From contig NZ_CP102451.1 in NCBI RefSeq assembly GCF_024637875.1, positions 1,739,001 through 1,803,000 on the forward strand: a stretch of DNA of 64,000 nucleotides. The letters are read 5' to 3'. Each line of letters starts with the position of its first letter. Within the stretch, counting starts at the first letter, position 1. A program made the translations under genes and the position numbers. Origin of the DNA: Vagococcus luciliae (GTDB lineage Bacteria; Bacillota; Bacilli; Lactobacillales; Vagococcaceae). The notes under the pieces were generated by a model, which ran no database searches, was not told where the DNA came from, and worked only from the letters and a program-made list of their open reading frames with translations. Shown here piece after piece: positions 51,614 through 59,692 of this stretch.

Positions 51614-52831
51614 TTAACGCTTAAATTCATTAATCAACTCACGTATTGATAATTGATGCTTAAAATTAAAAAAACTAATCGTAATATTCATTAAAATCAA
51701 TAAACTTGTTGCAATAAAGACCGAACGATAACCAAATCCATTAGCAACAAAGGAACCAACCATTGGTCCTGCAACTTGTCCCATACTTGTAAACATTTGG
51801 TTAAAACTAAAGATACGCCCAACTCCATTCATTGGTGTAATCTTACTGATTAAGGTATTCACTGACGGCATCAATGCACCTGTTGAAAATCCTAACAGAA
51901 AACGACACACGCCTAACTGAAAGGGCGACTGAACAAGTGACATAGGAAAAATAAATAAAAATGATAAGATCAATCCACCTAACAACACATATTGACTCCC
52001 AATTCTATCTCCTAATTTCCCTAAAAATGGTGCCGAGAAAAATTCAGATACACCTGCTACAGATACAATTAAACCACTAACAAATAAAATATTATCCGTC
52101 TTTCCACCAAGTTCTCTGACATATAGTGTTAAAATAGGACTGATACTTGTCATCCCTATTTGAATAATAGCGGTTGTAATAAATAAACCAATTAATACTT
52201 TAGGGTGCTTAATACTTTTAAAAACTTCTTTGGTAGATACCATGTCTTTTTTTTCAACTGGCTCAAAGTCTTCATGAATAAAAAAGATGGTTAATAAAGT
52301 CGTAATAAATAAAATACTCCCTGTTACTAAGAAAACATTTTTTATCCCTACTGTTTGTGCTAATAACCCACCAAGTGATGGGCCAATCAAACTACCTGCT
52401 ACAGCACCAGTGGCAAGAGTTCCCAAAGCCATACCATTTTTGTCCTTTGGTGCTTGGGATGCAATCATTGCCGTAGCATTTGGAACATAACCAGATAATA
52501 AGCCATTACAAAACCTCATAAATAACAACCAAAAAACATTTGGAACAAACGCCAATGAGCCCATTGTAATGGTCATTCCTGCTGCAGCTCTTATCATCAT
52601 TAACTTACGCCCTTTTCTATCTGCTAGACTCCCCCACAATGGAGCAACCATTGCAGCCGATAACGCCGTTAAACTAATAGATAATCCTGCATAAAATTCC
52701 ACCTTATTACTAGGTGCACCTAATTGTTCAATGTATATTGAAATAAACGGCATCACTAAACTATAACTTGCGCCTGTAAAGAAACAACCAATCCATGCAA
52801 TATACATGTTTCGTTTCCAGTCAACCTTCAT
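51614..52831 (-). CDS. MFS drug transporter, MdtG/PmrA-like
   Basis: A 405-residue transporter with 12 predicted helices. The loop 2-3 motif GSLADRKGRKLM and helix 5 motif GPSLGGLLAQT are intact, indicating a drug:proton antiporter of the PmrA/MdtG group. The repeat GKLGDRIG occurs in the second half. The ATG at 52831 is used here. A GTG at 52846 is also possible but overlaps its AAAGG site. Substrate unknown. Confidence 0.84.
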   Translation of the reverse strand: MKVDWKRNMYIAWIGCFFTGASYSLVMPFISIYIEQLGAPSNKVEFYAGLSISLTALSAAMVAPLWGSLADRKGRKLMMIRAAAGMTITMGSLAFVPNVFWLLFMRFCNGLLSGYVPNATAMIASQAPKDKNGMALGTLATGAVAGSLIGPSLGGLLAQTVGIKNVFLVTGSILFITTLLTIFFIHEDFEPVEKKDMVSTKEVFKSIKHPKVLIGLFITTAIIQIGMTSISPILTLYVRELGGKTDNILFVSGLIVSVAGVSEFFSAPFLGKLGDRIGSQYVLLGGLILSFLFIFPMSLVQSPFQLGVCRFLLGFSTGALMPSVNTLISKITPMNGVGRIFSFNQMFTSMGQVAGPMVGSFVANGFGYRSVFIATSLLILMNITISFFNFKHQLSIRELINEFKR

Positions 52832-52971
52832 CGAAATTATATTCACCCTTTCATTTATGCATATACATTATACTCCAATGACCTCTAAATGAAAGCACAT
52901 CGTTCATTTATTATTTATTTTATCAAAAAATTTTACTCTTTAAACATAACTTAAATAATTACTAATTTATC

Positions 52972-53145
52972 CTATTTTTTATCTATCATATCAAGTTGAA
53001 TAGACTGTATTGATTTCTCAATTTCTTTTAATTCTTTTTTTATTTTTTTCAGGTGATCCATTTTCATTTGTTGTTTGTATTGTTCATACAATTTAGCTTC
53101 TGTTTTTGTCATGTCATCATAAAATTTTTTTCTTATTAAAGCCAT
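52972..53145 (-). CDS. Small charged coiled-coil protein, 57 residues
   Basis: Unrecognised. Almost the whole sequence is highly charged helix (Lys/Glu/Asp with regularly spaced Ile/Leu), so a coiled coil is likely. No membrane segment. The ATG at 53145 follows GAGGTGA. The short length and lack of a clear partner make the call moderate, but base composition and ribosome site suggest a real gene. Confidence 0.55.
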   Translation of the reverse strand: MALIRKKFYDDMTKTEAKLYEQYKQQMKMDHLKKIKKELKEIEKSIQSIQLDMIDKK

Positions 53146-53234
53146 TTTTCTAATCACCTCACCCATATCATACGATACTCGCTATAGTTAATCTATATAA
53201 TAAACTCACATTTTATATTAAATATCGGTTAAAA

Positions 53235-53262
53235 AAACCTCTAAAAATTATTAGAGGTTTTG
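53235..53262 (-). terminator. Rho-independent terminator
   Basis: AAAACCTCTAA (53235-53245) pairs with TTAGAGGTTTT (53252-53262), spanning the stop of the DHA2-type transporter. Confidence 0.8.
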
Positions 53263-54612
53263 TTTATCTTTAAATGTCTTAATAACAAAGAAACTACTGA
53301 TAAGTAACAAAACAAATAGAGAAATTAAGGCTACTTTCGATCCAGTACTTGTTCCTTGAATAAAATCGCTTTTCCCTGATTGGAATAACCCAACCACAAT
53401 GGCAACAAATGAGGTGGAAATAGCTCCCATAAATTGTTGTAATGTACTAAAAACAGCATTCCCATCATCTTGTAAGTTTTCTTTTATAGAAGATAATCCA
53501 ACTGTCATGACATTACTATAAGACAACCCAACACCAATCATAAAAGTGACATGAGATAAAATAATTAATGCAATGTTTCCCGTTTGAATGACCATAATTA
53601 ACATTAACCAACCTAAAATTGCAAATAAAATTCCCACACCTATTGGCTTTTTAAACCCTAATTTATCTAAAATTTTACCAGATACTGGAGCAAACAATGC
53701 CCCGACTAACGCTCCTGGAAACATCATCATCCCTGCATTAGAAGCTGGAACCCCTTGAACGATTTGAATAAAGTTTGGTAAAACAAACGATACACCGAGT
53801 AAAAGAATTTGATAAACCAAGAATGACATCAAGTAAATAGTAAACCATGCATTTTTAAAAACAACTAAATTAAGCAATGTTTTTTGTTTATTTGTTTTAT
53901 AAAATAACCATGCACTAATTAATCCAACTACTAATGCTACCCATCCTAATGGTTGTTCTAAATAACTAAAGAACATCAATAATCCAGTAAACATCACGGA
54001 TAAATAAAGAACGGCTTTAGCATTAATTGAATCACTCACTGATATTTCTTCTTCTGGAATAGCATATAACCCAACTAAAGTTGACACAATTAAAACAGGA
54101 ATTAATAATTTATAAATATAGGTCCAATCCAGTGTTGTTGTTAGGACTCCACCATATGTCGGTCCCATCGCTGGGGCAATTGATGTTGTTAAATTACCAA
54201 TTCCTATCATCATTCCTCTTTTTTCCATTGGAACCTTTGTTAAAATGATATTAAACATTAATGGCAATGCGATCCCTGTTGCAATCCCTTGAAGTACTCG
54301 CCCAACGAGCAACATGATAAATCCACCAGCAAAAGCATCAACCACAACACCAACTAAAAACAATAGACTTGAAACCGTAAACAACTTACGACGACTAATA
54401 TTTTTAATTAAATAAGATGATAGTGGTACAACAATTGAGATCATCAACAGATAAATGGTTGTCACCCATTGTACTTGTGATGTTGAAATATTAAAAGTCT
54501 CCATTAACGTTGGAAAGGTAACGTTCATTGCTGTTTCTATTAATACCCCCGAAAAAGCCATCATACCTGTCGCTAATACAGCTAAATTAACATGAAATTT
54601 TTTTTCTGACAT
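53251..54612 (-). CDS. MFS transporter, 14-helix DHA2 (EmrB/QacA-like)
   Basis: A 453-residue protein with about 14 predicted helices. The N-terminal QVQWVTTIYLLMISIVVPLSSYL and GRVLQGIATGIALPLMFNI motifs are typical of DHA2 exporters. It probably exports drugs or other amphipaths by proton antiport. The ribosome site GGAGGGAA precedes the ATG. Its mRNA leader contains a hairpin with a T tail, suggesting inducible attenuation rather than a local regulator gene. Confidence 0.87.
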   Translation of the reverse strand: MSEKKFHVNLAVLATGMMAFSGVLIETAMNVTFPTLMETFNISTSQVQWVTTIYLLMISIVVPLSSYLIKNISRRKLFTVSSLLFLVGVVVDAFAGGFIMLLVGRVLQGIATGIALPLMFNIILTKVPMEKRGMMIGIGNLTTSIAPAMGPTYGGVLTTTLDWTYIYKLLIPVLIVSTLVGLYAIPEEEISVSDSINAKAVLYLSVMFTGLLMFFSYLEQPLGWVALVVGLISAWLFYKTNKQKTLLNLVVFKNAWFTIYLMSFLVYQILLLGVSFVLPNFIQIVQGVPASNAGMMMFPGALVGALFAPVSGKILDKLGFKKPIGVGILFAILGWLMLIMVIQTGNIALIILSHVTFMIGVGLSYSNVMTVGLSSIKENLQDDGNAVFSTLQQFMGAISTSFVAIVVGLFQSGKSDFIQGTSTGSKVALISLFVLLLISSFFVIKTFKDKQNL

Positions 54613-54641
54613 AAGTTTCCCTCCATTTTTCCATAAAAAAA

Positions 54642-54719
54642 GCGAAACTTATCCTTAAAGATAAATTTCGCCTCTCTCTCGACACAAGTTAATCTTGTGT
54701 TATCTGTACGATTTATTCC
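54642..54719 (-). promoter_or_regulatory. Leader with terminator-like hairpin before the DHA2 pump
   Basis: On the minus strand the leader holds a 7-bp hairpin (54682-54700, ACACAAG/CTTGTGT), then a 12-base stem with one mismatch (54642-54671, GCGAAA..TTTCGC) followed by T7. AGATAA at 54700-54705 can pair with TTATCT at 54659-54664 inside the second stem, giving an alternative fold. No leader peptide with a ribosome site was found. Confidence 0.7.
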
Positions 54720-54725
54720 TTTATT

Positions 54726-54754
54726 AGTTTAAAAAAAAAAATGCTACTTGTCAA
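54726..54754 (-). promoter_or_regulatory. Promoter of the DHA2 transporter leader
   Basis: TTGACA (54749-54754), 17 bases mostly T, TAAACT (54726-54731) on the minus strand. The predicted start is near 54719, giving a leader of about 107 bases. Confidence 0.75.
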
Positions 54755-54774
54755 CCAATAAAAGTAAAATAAAC

Positions 54775-55491
54775 TTAAAATGAATTTACAATAAAATCAA
54801 ACACACCTTTTTCTTTATCATTTACATTATATGAAAAATCTGGATGCCATTGCACACCTAAGATACGATGTTTATCTGTTGAAGATTCAATGGATTCGAT
54901 AATATGATCATCACTTTTGGCTGTCACTTTTAAATCAGTACCCAATTGATCAACGCTTTGAAAATGAAAAGAATTAACCGTTGTTCTGCTTCCATAAATT
55001 TGTGTTAAAATACTATCCTTCTCAAAGAAGATATCATGCGTGGCAACCCATCGCTCAATAGGAGACTGCATGTGTTTTATACGTTCTGGTTGACGCAAAC
55101 TTAAATCTTGATGTAGGGTTCCTCCTAAGTAGACATTCAATAACTGCATGCCACGGCACACACCAAAAATAGGTTTTTTCTGCTTAATGGCTTCTTCAAT
55201 AAGAGCTATTTCAAATAAATCTCTTTCTAATAAGGAAAGTGCCTCGCTCGATTGATTAGAGGAATAAAGCGATGGCGATACATTTTGTCCTCCAGTCAAA
55301 ATTAATTTATCAACCAAATCAATATAGGTTTTAGCTTCTTTAGGTTGACTGATTGGTAAAACAAGGGGGGTTCCTCCGACTTCTTGAACTGCACGAACAT
55401 AGCCCGCCGGTAAATATGAAATTGGTAAATGATGCAATACTTCTCCTGCATCAACCACTTCATTAGCTGAAATCCCTATAATTTTTTTCAT
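54775..55491 (-). CDS. Class I glutamine amidotransferase, peptidase C26 family
   Basis: A 238-residue hydrolase of the gamma-glutamyl-GABA/PuuD type. The nucleophile cysteine is in FGVCRGMQLLNV (near residue 117) and the His-Glu dyad region is QWHPDFS near the C terminus; the third residue lies beyond. The family cleaves gamma-glutamyl bonds. With no polyamine genes nearby, the physiological substrate is unknown. The GGGGGAA site precedes the ATG. Confidence 0.87.
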   Translation of the reverse strand: MKKIIGISANEVVDAGEVLHHLPISYLPAGYVRAVQEVGGTPLVLPISQPKEAKTYIDLVDKLILTGGQNVSPSLYSSNQSSEALSLLERDLFEIALIEEAIKQKKPIFGVCRGMQLLNVYLGGTLHQDLSLRQPERIKHMQSPIERWVATHDIFFEKDSILTQIYGSRTTVNSFHFQSVDQLGTDLKVTAKSDDHIIESIESSTDKHRILGVQWHPDFSYNVNDKEKGVFDFIVNSF

Positions 55492-55546
55492 AAAATTCCC
55501 CCATTTATGTGTATTTCCATTATTTTAGGGAATTTAACGGACATTG

Positions 55547-55924
55547 TCAATTAAAATTATTTTGGCTATAGATTGGTGTGAAAGATTTCAAGTCTTTTGG
55601 CAAAATAGTTTCATCAATTTTTGTCACAATTTTTTTCTTTTTAACACTATAGTAAAAGTACTCATCATTAGAATCTAACTTAATTACTCCAACATAACGA
55701 CCTTTTATATTATAAATAGCCAAAGGTAATTCATCGAGTGATTTTTTATCTAAACCATAGTCCTCTTTCACTTCTTTTTTCTTCTCATTATCATATGAAT
55801 CTATTTTACTAGTTAAGGCACTTTTAACTTCACCATATAATGCTTTATCTCCTATTGCTTTATTACCACATCCTGCTAAAAGAAATAACCCAAATAACAC
55901 AATCATTAAATAATATTTTTTCAT
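55547..55924 (-). CDS. Uncharacterised lipoprotein
   Basis: A 125-residue secreted lipoprotein. The signal peptide MKKYYLMIVLFGLFLLAGC ends in an LAGC lipobox. The mature part is lysine-rich with no recognisable domain, and ends in beta-like segments (YVGVIKLDSNDEYFYYSVKKKKIV). The ATG at 55924 has GGAGG four bases upstream; the longer frame to 55966 has no site. It is the last ordinary gene before the decayed region. Confidence 0.8.
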   Translation of the reverse strand: MKKYYLMIVLFGLFLLAGCGNKAIGDKALYGEVKSALTSKIDSYDNEKKKEVKEDYGLDKKSLDELPLAIYNIKGRYVGVIKLDSNDEYFYYSVKKKKIVTKIDETILPKDLKSFTPIYSQNNFN

Positions 55925-56040
55925 GATTACCTCCAATAATGAACATTTTACTAAATCATAACACAAAATCGATTAACCAAAAAGATATCTTTTTATTTTA
56001 TTAAAATAACAACTAAAGTTTAGTGTATTGGAGGCCGAAA

Positions 56041-56482
56041 ATGTCAAATTCAAAAATGAAAAAGAATATAAAGAAACCAAAGAACAAATTATCAAAAAAA
56101 TGAGCTAAATTTAATTTTGAAAAAGATTGGAGGCCGAAAATTTTTGTATGTGTCATATTGCCCCCTCTTATCATTTCTTTAGTCTGAATACCTATTGCAA
56201 TGTATTTTATTTTAAAAAATTATGTCACAAGTTATGAAATTAATAAGCTTATGTTAACACACAACTCTGGTATCATCTTTAAAAAAAATGATACCTATGA
56301 TCTTTATCAAATAAAAAAATGATTTATTTAGAGGTGGGTACTTAATTTTAACGATGCAAGATGGAAAAGTGAATAAATTACCCTACATTAAAAACAGCTC
56401 AACATTACTACCTTTATTAAGAGAGGTATCCCATTTTGCTAGAAGTGAACAACATGTTCACTCACATGAAATCATGTACTAA
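56041..56482 (+). pseudogene. Broken membrane protein gene, two TGA stops and one frameshift
   Basis: From the ATG at 56041 (TTGGAGG site) one frame encodes a lysine-rich start, TGA at 56101, KFNFEKDWRPKIFVCVIL, TGA at 56185, then IPIAMYFILKNYVTSYEINK to a stop at 56320. A +1 frame opens there and continues KNDLFRGGYLILTMQDGKV to TAA at 56480. Removing one A from the A7 run at 56313-56319 joins the two frames. The restored protein would be about 146 residues with a hydrophobic hairpin and a C-terminal beta-rich part faintly like a bacterial PH domain. A terminator follows. Confidence 0.7.
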
Positions 56483-56488
56483 CCAAAG

Positions 56489-56529
56489 AAAGTAGGAAAG
56501 TAGATCATAAAAGACTGCTTTTCTACTTT
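56489..56529 (+). terminator. Rho-independent terminator
   Basis: A 15-base stem with two mismatches (56489-56503 with 56515-56529) and a T-rich tail directly after the broken gene: evidence that a rightward gene once ended here. Confidence 0.75.
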
Positions 56530-56604
56530 TTATTTTAGTTAATTTTAAGATAAGTATCCTATTATATCTTTAAGTTAAGCAAATATTGAAAGGAGTAGCT
56601 ACTT

Positions 56605-56664
56605 ATGAAAGAATTACTTTTTCTACCATTACTAAAAATAAAACTATTTTTCTTTTTAACATAA
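56605..56664 (+). CDS. Candidate 19-residue hydrophobic peptide
   Basis: ATG at 56605 with GAAAGGAG nine bases upstream encodes MKELLFLPLLKIKLFFFLT and a TAA stop. The strong ribosome site in otherwise non-coding DNA is the only evidence. It is shorter than Fst-type toxins (about 30 residues) and lacks their C-terminal charged tail. It could equally be a gene remnant. Confidence 0.35.
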   Translation: MKELLFLPLLKIKLFFFLT

Positions 56665-57020
56665 ATTAATTAGTCATCTAACTATTCTATTTCTTTCTTC
56701 AAATCATATAAAGTTTTTAACAAGTAACTATTACTTATTATAACAACAGTGCCAATTAGATAATGACTTTTTAACAAAGCCATCTACCCTAAAATCAAAA
56801 AAATTAGGCTTATAATCCACATAAAAATCATATATTTTTTAGTGTTATTTCAATCTCTTCTATGGTTATTCTAACATTCAACCTTACCTTATTGGGTAAA
56901 TTACATACCCATTTCAGTTTAACATACATTTTTCAAATAAATAATATTATCATTTTATAGATTTTAATATTATTTAAAAAACTTTAACAAACCAGATTCA
57001 CTCGATAAAATTAAGCATAA
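56665..57020. other. AT-rich intergenic stretch
   Basis: No convincing ORF, RNA gene or repeat seen. The sequence has many stops in all frames and looks like decayed DNA between the chromosomal flank and the integrated element. Confidence 0.5.
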
Positions 57021-57026
57021 AAAAAT

Positions 57027-57059
57027 AGCTAGAACCCTTACTACACAAGGTTTCTAGCT
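57027..57059 (-). terminator. Orphan terminator, probably of rpmG
   Basis: AGCTAGAACCC (57027-57037) pairs with GGTTTCTAGCT (57049-57059) with one mismatch and a T-rich tail on the minus strand. No intact leftward gene ends here, only the L33-like remnant at 57074. Confidence 0.85.
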
Positions 57060-57073
57060 TATCATTATTAAAA

Positions 57074-57094
57074 TTATTTTGTTTCACGGTGTCT
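57074..57094 (-). other. Candidate attachment site: 3' end of an L33 gene
   Basis: The minus strand reads CACCGTGAAACAAAATAA, encoding HRETK-stop, the C terminus of many ribosomal protein L33 (rpmG) genes, but the sequence upstream is not L33. Followed 15 bases later by a terminator with no other gene. The expected pattern when an element integrates at the 3' end of rpmG and duplicates the core. The intact gene should then lie beyond the right window edge. Confidence 0.6.
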
Positions 57095-57197
57095 TGCTTT
57101 TGAGAAATCACAAAAAATCATTGATAACTTCCTACTATTATATATAGAAAATATTACACATTTTAATATCATTATTAAACACTATACAAATACAAAC

Positions 57198-57218
57198 CGT
57201 ATTCAATTACGTATTCAA
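57198..57218 (-). repeat. Two tandem CGTATTCAA repeats, 12-bp period
   Basis: CGTATTCAA at 57198-57206 and again at 57210-57218. Their place about 120 bases inside the candidate attachment core, and their 12-bp spacing, are what arm-type integrase sites look like. Inference only. Confidence 0.45.
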
Positions 57219-57455
57219 AAAATCTTCATTACCACGGGCGAGTAATATTATACGCAAACACTTTTTTCACCTAAACTAACCACTCTATATAACACTTAAA
57301 GGATAGTAACATTATTTTCCACCTTTGACCTGGAGTGAGTACTAAGCACCTCAGCTTTTCGCTATCACTTTGAGTGATAACGACTGCACACAAGACGATT
57401 CTAAGGCATTTAAATTTAATTTCATGAGTGATTATACCTTGCCTAAACCTCACCA
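57219..57455. other. Non-coding end region of the element
   Basis: No supported gene. It contains one perfect inverted repeat, TATCACT-TTG-AGTGATA at 57363-57379, of operator or stem-loop type. Two short overlapping ORFs here have no ribosome site or recognisable product. Confidence 0.5.
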
Positions 57456-57464
57456 AAAAAATAA

Positions 57465-57482
57465 CCCACTAATTAAAGTGGG
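57465..57482 (-). terminator. Rho-independent terminator after the capsid gene
   Basis: CCCACT-AATTAA-AGTGGG with a T7 run on the minus strand, nine bases after the capsid stop: end of the late operon. Confidence 0.87.
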
Positions 57483-57491
57483 ATATCCTTA

Positions 57492-58343
57492 TTATGCACC
57501 TGTTATGGCTAATTTACCTTTGACAATGGCTTTACTATTATTATCTGGAACATAAGTACCATATTTAATAATTGACTGCATAGCCACCCCGAAAAATTCT
57601 AAATTATCGGTTAAAGCTCGATACTCATTAAAGCCTGCGAATGCTTTACCAATCTTATCTGCCACAAAATACGCATTCTCTCCTTTAGTAAAACGTGCGT
57701 CGGGTACTTCATGAAGTAAGAACCCTTTAAAGCTGTATAAAGTGTTTTGGTCAACGTTCACAGATGAATTTTTTGACGTTGTAGCTAATTTGCTATCAAT
57801 CAAGAAGTTATAAATATCAGACGTCACATAAGCACGTTTGACATGTGTCGCAATCACTTCATTCTGTGTAAACTCTTTAGACGCTTGATTAAACATCTTA
57901 GTCACACCATCTTCAGTGAGTTCGCCTGTTAATGTCTTGCTTGCTTTTTGTGATAACTGTTTTCCGCATGATTCATCAATTAATCTGGCAATCGCTCCTG
58001 CTTGTTTCTCCATGCGTTCGGCAGTAATCTGATCTATATCATCATTAACCGTTGCTATATCAACACCCTCATTGATTGATTTGACCGCCTCATAGTCTAC
58101 CTCTACATCAGTAGAAATAATTTCTTTCATTGCTCCTAATCGTCCAGCAGTGATATCTTTGCCCTTATCATAATCATTCACTTCTACGTCAATATCTGAT
58201 ACTTTCACCGTAAAAGCCTTATCGCTATTTCTTACACCGTCTAGGACATCTAACTCCCCAAACGAGTTAATAAAATGTGACTGTGACTTAAATAAGACGG
58301 GTAACATTTCTTTAAATTGTTTTGTATAAATTTTAACTGTCAT
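57492..58343 (-). CDS. Phage major capsid protein
   Basis: A 283-residue protein matching the phage capsid family found in Gram-positive phages and satellites (probably HK97-fold). Features are the N-terminal YTKQFKEMLPVLFKSQSHF, the central acidic and helical segment, and the conserved C-terminal part ARFTKGENAYFVADKIGKAFAGFNEYR. It is preceded by its scaffold and ends the late gene cluster. GGAGGAA precedes the ATG. It has no attached protease and no decoration protein follows. Confidence 0.85.
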   Translation of the reverse strand: MTVKIYTKQFKEMLPVLFKSQSHFINSFGELDVLDGVRNSDKAFTVKVSDIDVEVNDYDKGKDITAGRLGAMKEIISTDVEVDYEAVKSINEGVDIATVNDDIDQITAERMEKQAGAIARLIDESCGKQLSQKASKTLTGELTEDGVTKMFNQASKEFTQNEVIATHVKRAYVTSDIYNFLIDSKLATTSKNSSVNVDQNTLYSFKGFLLHEVPDARFTKGENAYFVADKIGKAFAGFNEYRALTDNLEFFGVAMQSIIKYGTYVPDNNSKAIVKGKLAITGA

Positions 58344-58358
58344 ATATTCGTTCCTCCA

Positions 58359-58946
58359 TCATTTCAAACCGTTAATAATCTTTTTAAACGGGTCCACTCC
58401 CTCATTAGACTGGACTTTTTTCGGCGTAATGCCTGTATTTCGTTCGGTTGCCCAAACTCTTTTTTGTTCTTCTAATAAATTAATCAATGTTTCTACTTTT
58501 TTATAGGTCACTTTTTCGTCTGTATCAACTACCAGGGAAAGTTGATCACGATTCAGTGCCAACCCAGAATCTTTTAATACTTCATCCGCTTGCTGTGTCA
58601 CTTCACTTAACTTAATTTTTTGTCTCAATGCTTCAATTTCTTTATCACGTTTTGTGAGTTCATCATCTTCGGATAGTTGAGGAGAATTCAATTTTGACTG
58701 GTTTTCCAGTTCTTCAATGCGTTTCAACGCTTCATCAAGTTGCTCTTTCGCTTCACGTTTTGCACCTTGTTCTTTGCCTAATCGTTTTTGAAGCTTTTGA
58801 ACAATTTCATCTGCTCGATTAGGTTGTTCTTGTGTCGTACCCTCTGCAGTTGATACGTCACTTACTTCTGTTACATCTTCAACTTCTTCGGCAAAGTGTT
58901 GTAAATTCATCACAATAGAATTATTTTTCACGGAATTATTTTTCAT
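58359..58946 (-). CDS. Phage scaffolding protein
   Basis: A 195-residue acidic, highly helical protein of the DUF4355 capsid-assembly type. MNLQHFAEE near the start is characteristic of Gram-positive phage scaffolds. The middle (about 45-115) is coiled coil, and the C-terminal DPFKKIINGLK is a basic capsid-binding tail. It lies immediately upstream of the capsid gene, 15 bases apart. Confidence 0.85.
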   Translation of the reverse strand: MKNNSVKNNSIVMNLQHFAEEVEDVTEVSDVSTAEGTTQEQPNRADEIVQKLQKRLGKEQGAKREAKEQLDEALKRIEELENQSKLNSPQLSEDDELTKRDKEIEALRQKIKLSEVTQQADEVLKDSGLALNRDQLSLVVDTDEKVTYKKVETLINLLEEQKRVWATERNTGITPKKVQSNEGVDPFKKIINGLK

Positions 58947-59040
58947 GGTATGCTTTCCTTTCTCTCATTTAACGTCACGGGCGACATACTCACGTTGTTC
59001 TTTAATGCCTACAATCATGGAAAAAGGCAATCTTTTTTTA

Positions 59041-59421
59041 CTAATCTGTATCAACGCCTACCGCTCTTTCAATCGCTTCTATACGTTCTTGCATATCATC
59101 CATCTCAATGGAACGAAAGGCGACATCTAAAATCGTTTTTGCCGACTGTACTCGTGCGCTAGATGTGGAGTTCTCTTTATCGTGCATAACGTCCTCTAAT
59201 ACCTTTACTGCGTCATTTGATACACGTTGTAAACGGCTTGTCACTTGTCGCATAGTTTCTTGTCTAATCGCTCGATATTCCTTTAAAAATATTTCGTCTT
59301 TTAAATACTTAAAACCAGTATTTTTATTAATTCCAGCGACTTCACACGCTTTTTCAACCGTATCTGTTTCAAGCAATGCTCTTAAAAACTTCTCTTGTCG
59401 TTGATTTAATATGTCTGCCAT
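59041..59421 (-). CDS. Terminase small subunit-like protein (TerS)
   Basis: A 126-residue protein with an N-terminal helix-turn-helix (LNQRQEKFLRALLETDTVEKACEVAGINKNTGFKYLKD, about 4-42), a central helical region and a C-terminal coiled coil (DDMQERIEAIERAV). This is the usual layout of small terminase subunits, which recognise pac or cos. The ATG at 59421 follows GGGGGTG. No large terminase gene is found here, so it would have to work with a helper phage TerL. Confidence 0.8.
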   Translation of the reverse strand: MADILNQRQEKFLRALLETDTVEKACEVAGINKNTGFKYLKDEIFLKEYRAIRQETMRQVTSRLQRVSNDAVKVLEDVMHDKENSTSSARVQSAKTILDVAFRSIEMDDMQERIEAIERAVGVDTD

Positions 59422-59471
59422 TGTTTCACCCCCATTTTTTTGATAAACGTACACAATTCGCCTATTTTCGA

Positions 59472-59672
59472 CTAATCAACAGTAGGTACATCATCAATAA
59501 AAACCACTTTATAATTGTTTTTCTCAATGTGTTGATCTAATTCTTTTTTAGTCCAATTGTTTTCGCCATATGTCCTATCTTCATTCAAATCAATAAATAA
59601 AAGAGGAGTACCTTGTTTATCATGTATTATTTTTTCTAAAGTTTTTAATCGTTGGCTTAATTGATAGTTCAT
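59472..59672 (-). CDS. Small element protein, paralogue 2
   Basis: 66 residues beginning MNYQLSQRLKTLEKI, a short coiled-coil helix, then a mixed alpha/beta part. It shares start and layout with the next gene upstream (59693-59890), so the two are tandem paralogues. The ATG at 59672 follows AAAGGTG. No function known; position just before terS suggests a role in packaging or capsid redirection, which is inference. Confidence 0.7.
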   Translation of the reverse strand: MNYQLSQRLKTLEKIIHDKQGTPLLFIDLNEDRTYGENNWTKKELDQHIEKNNYKVVFIDDVPTVD

Positions 59673-59692
59673 CGGCTTCACCTTTCTTCATA

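Noticed and set aside
56041-56322. UGA read as tryptophan or another recoding in the broken gene
   Set aside because: An additional frameshift in a homopolymer is needed too, and surrounding genes use standard code, so decay is simpler.
57271-57456. 61-codon ORF on the minus strand after the capsid terminator, and an overlapping plus-strand ORF
   Set aside because: No ribosome site, no recognisable product, and both cross inverted repeats or the terminator at the element end.
58965-59018. 17-codon ORF between terS and the scaffold gene
   Set aside because: Fits the gap but has no ribosome site and is too short to support.
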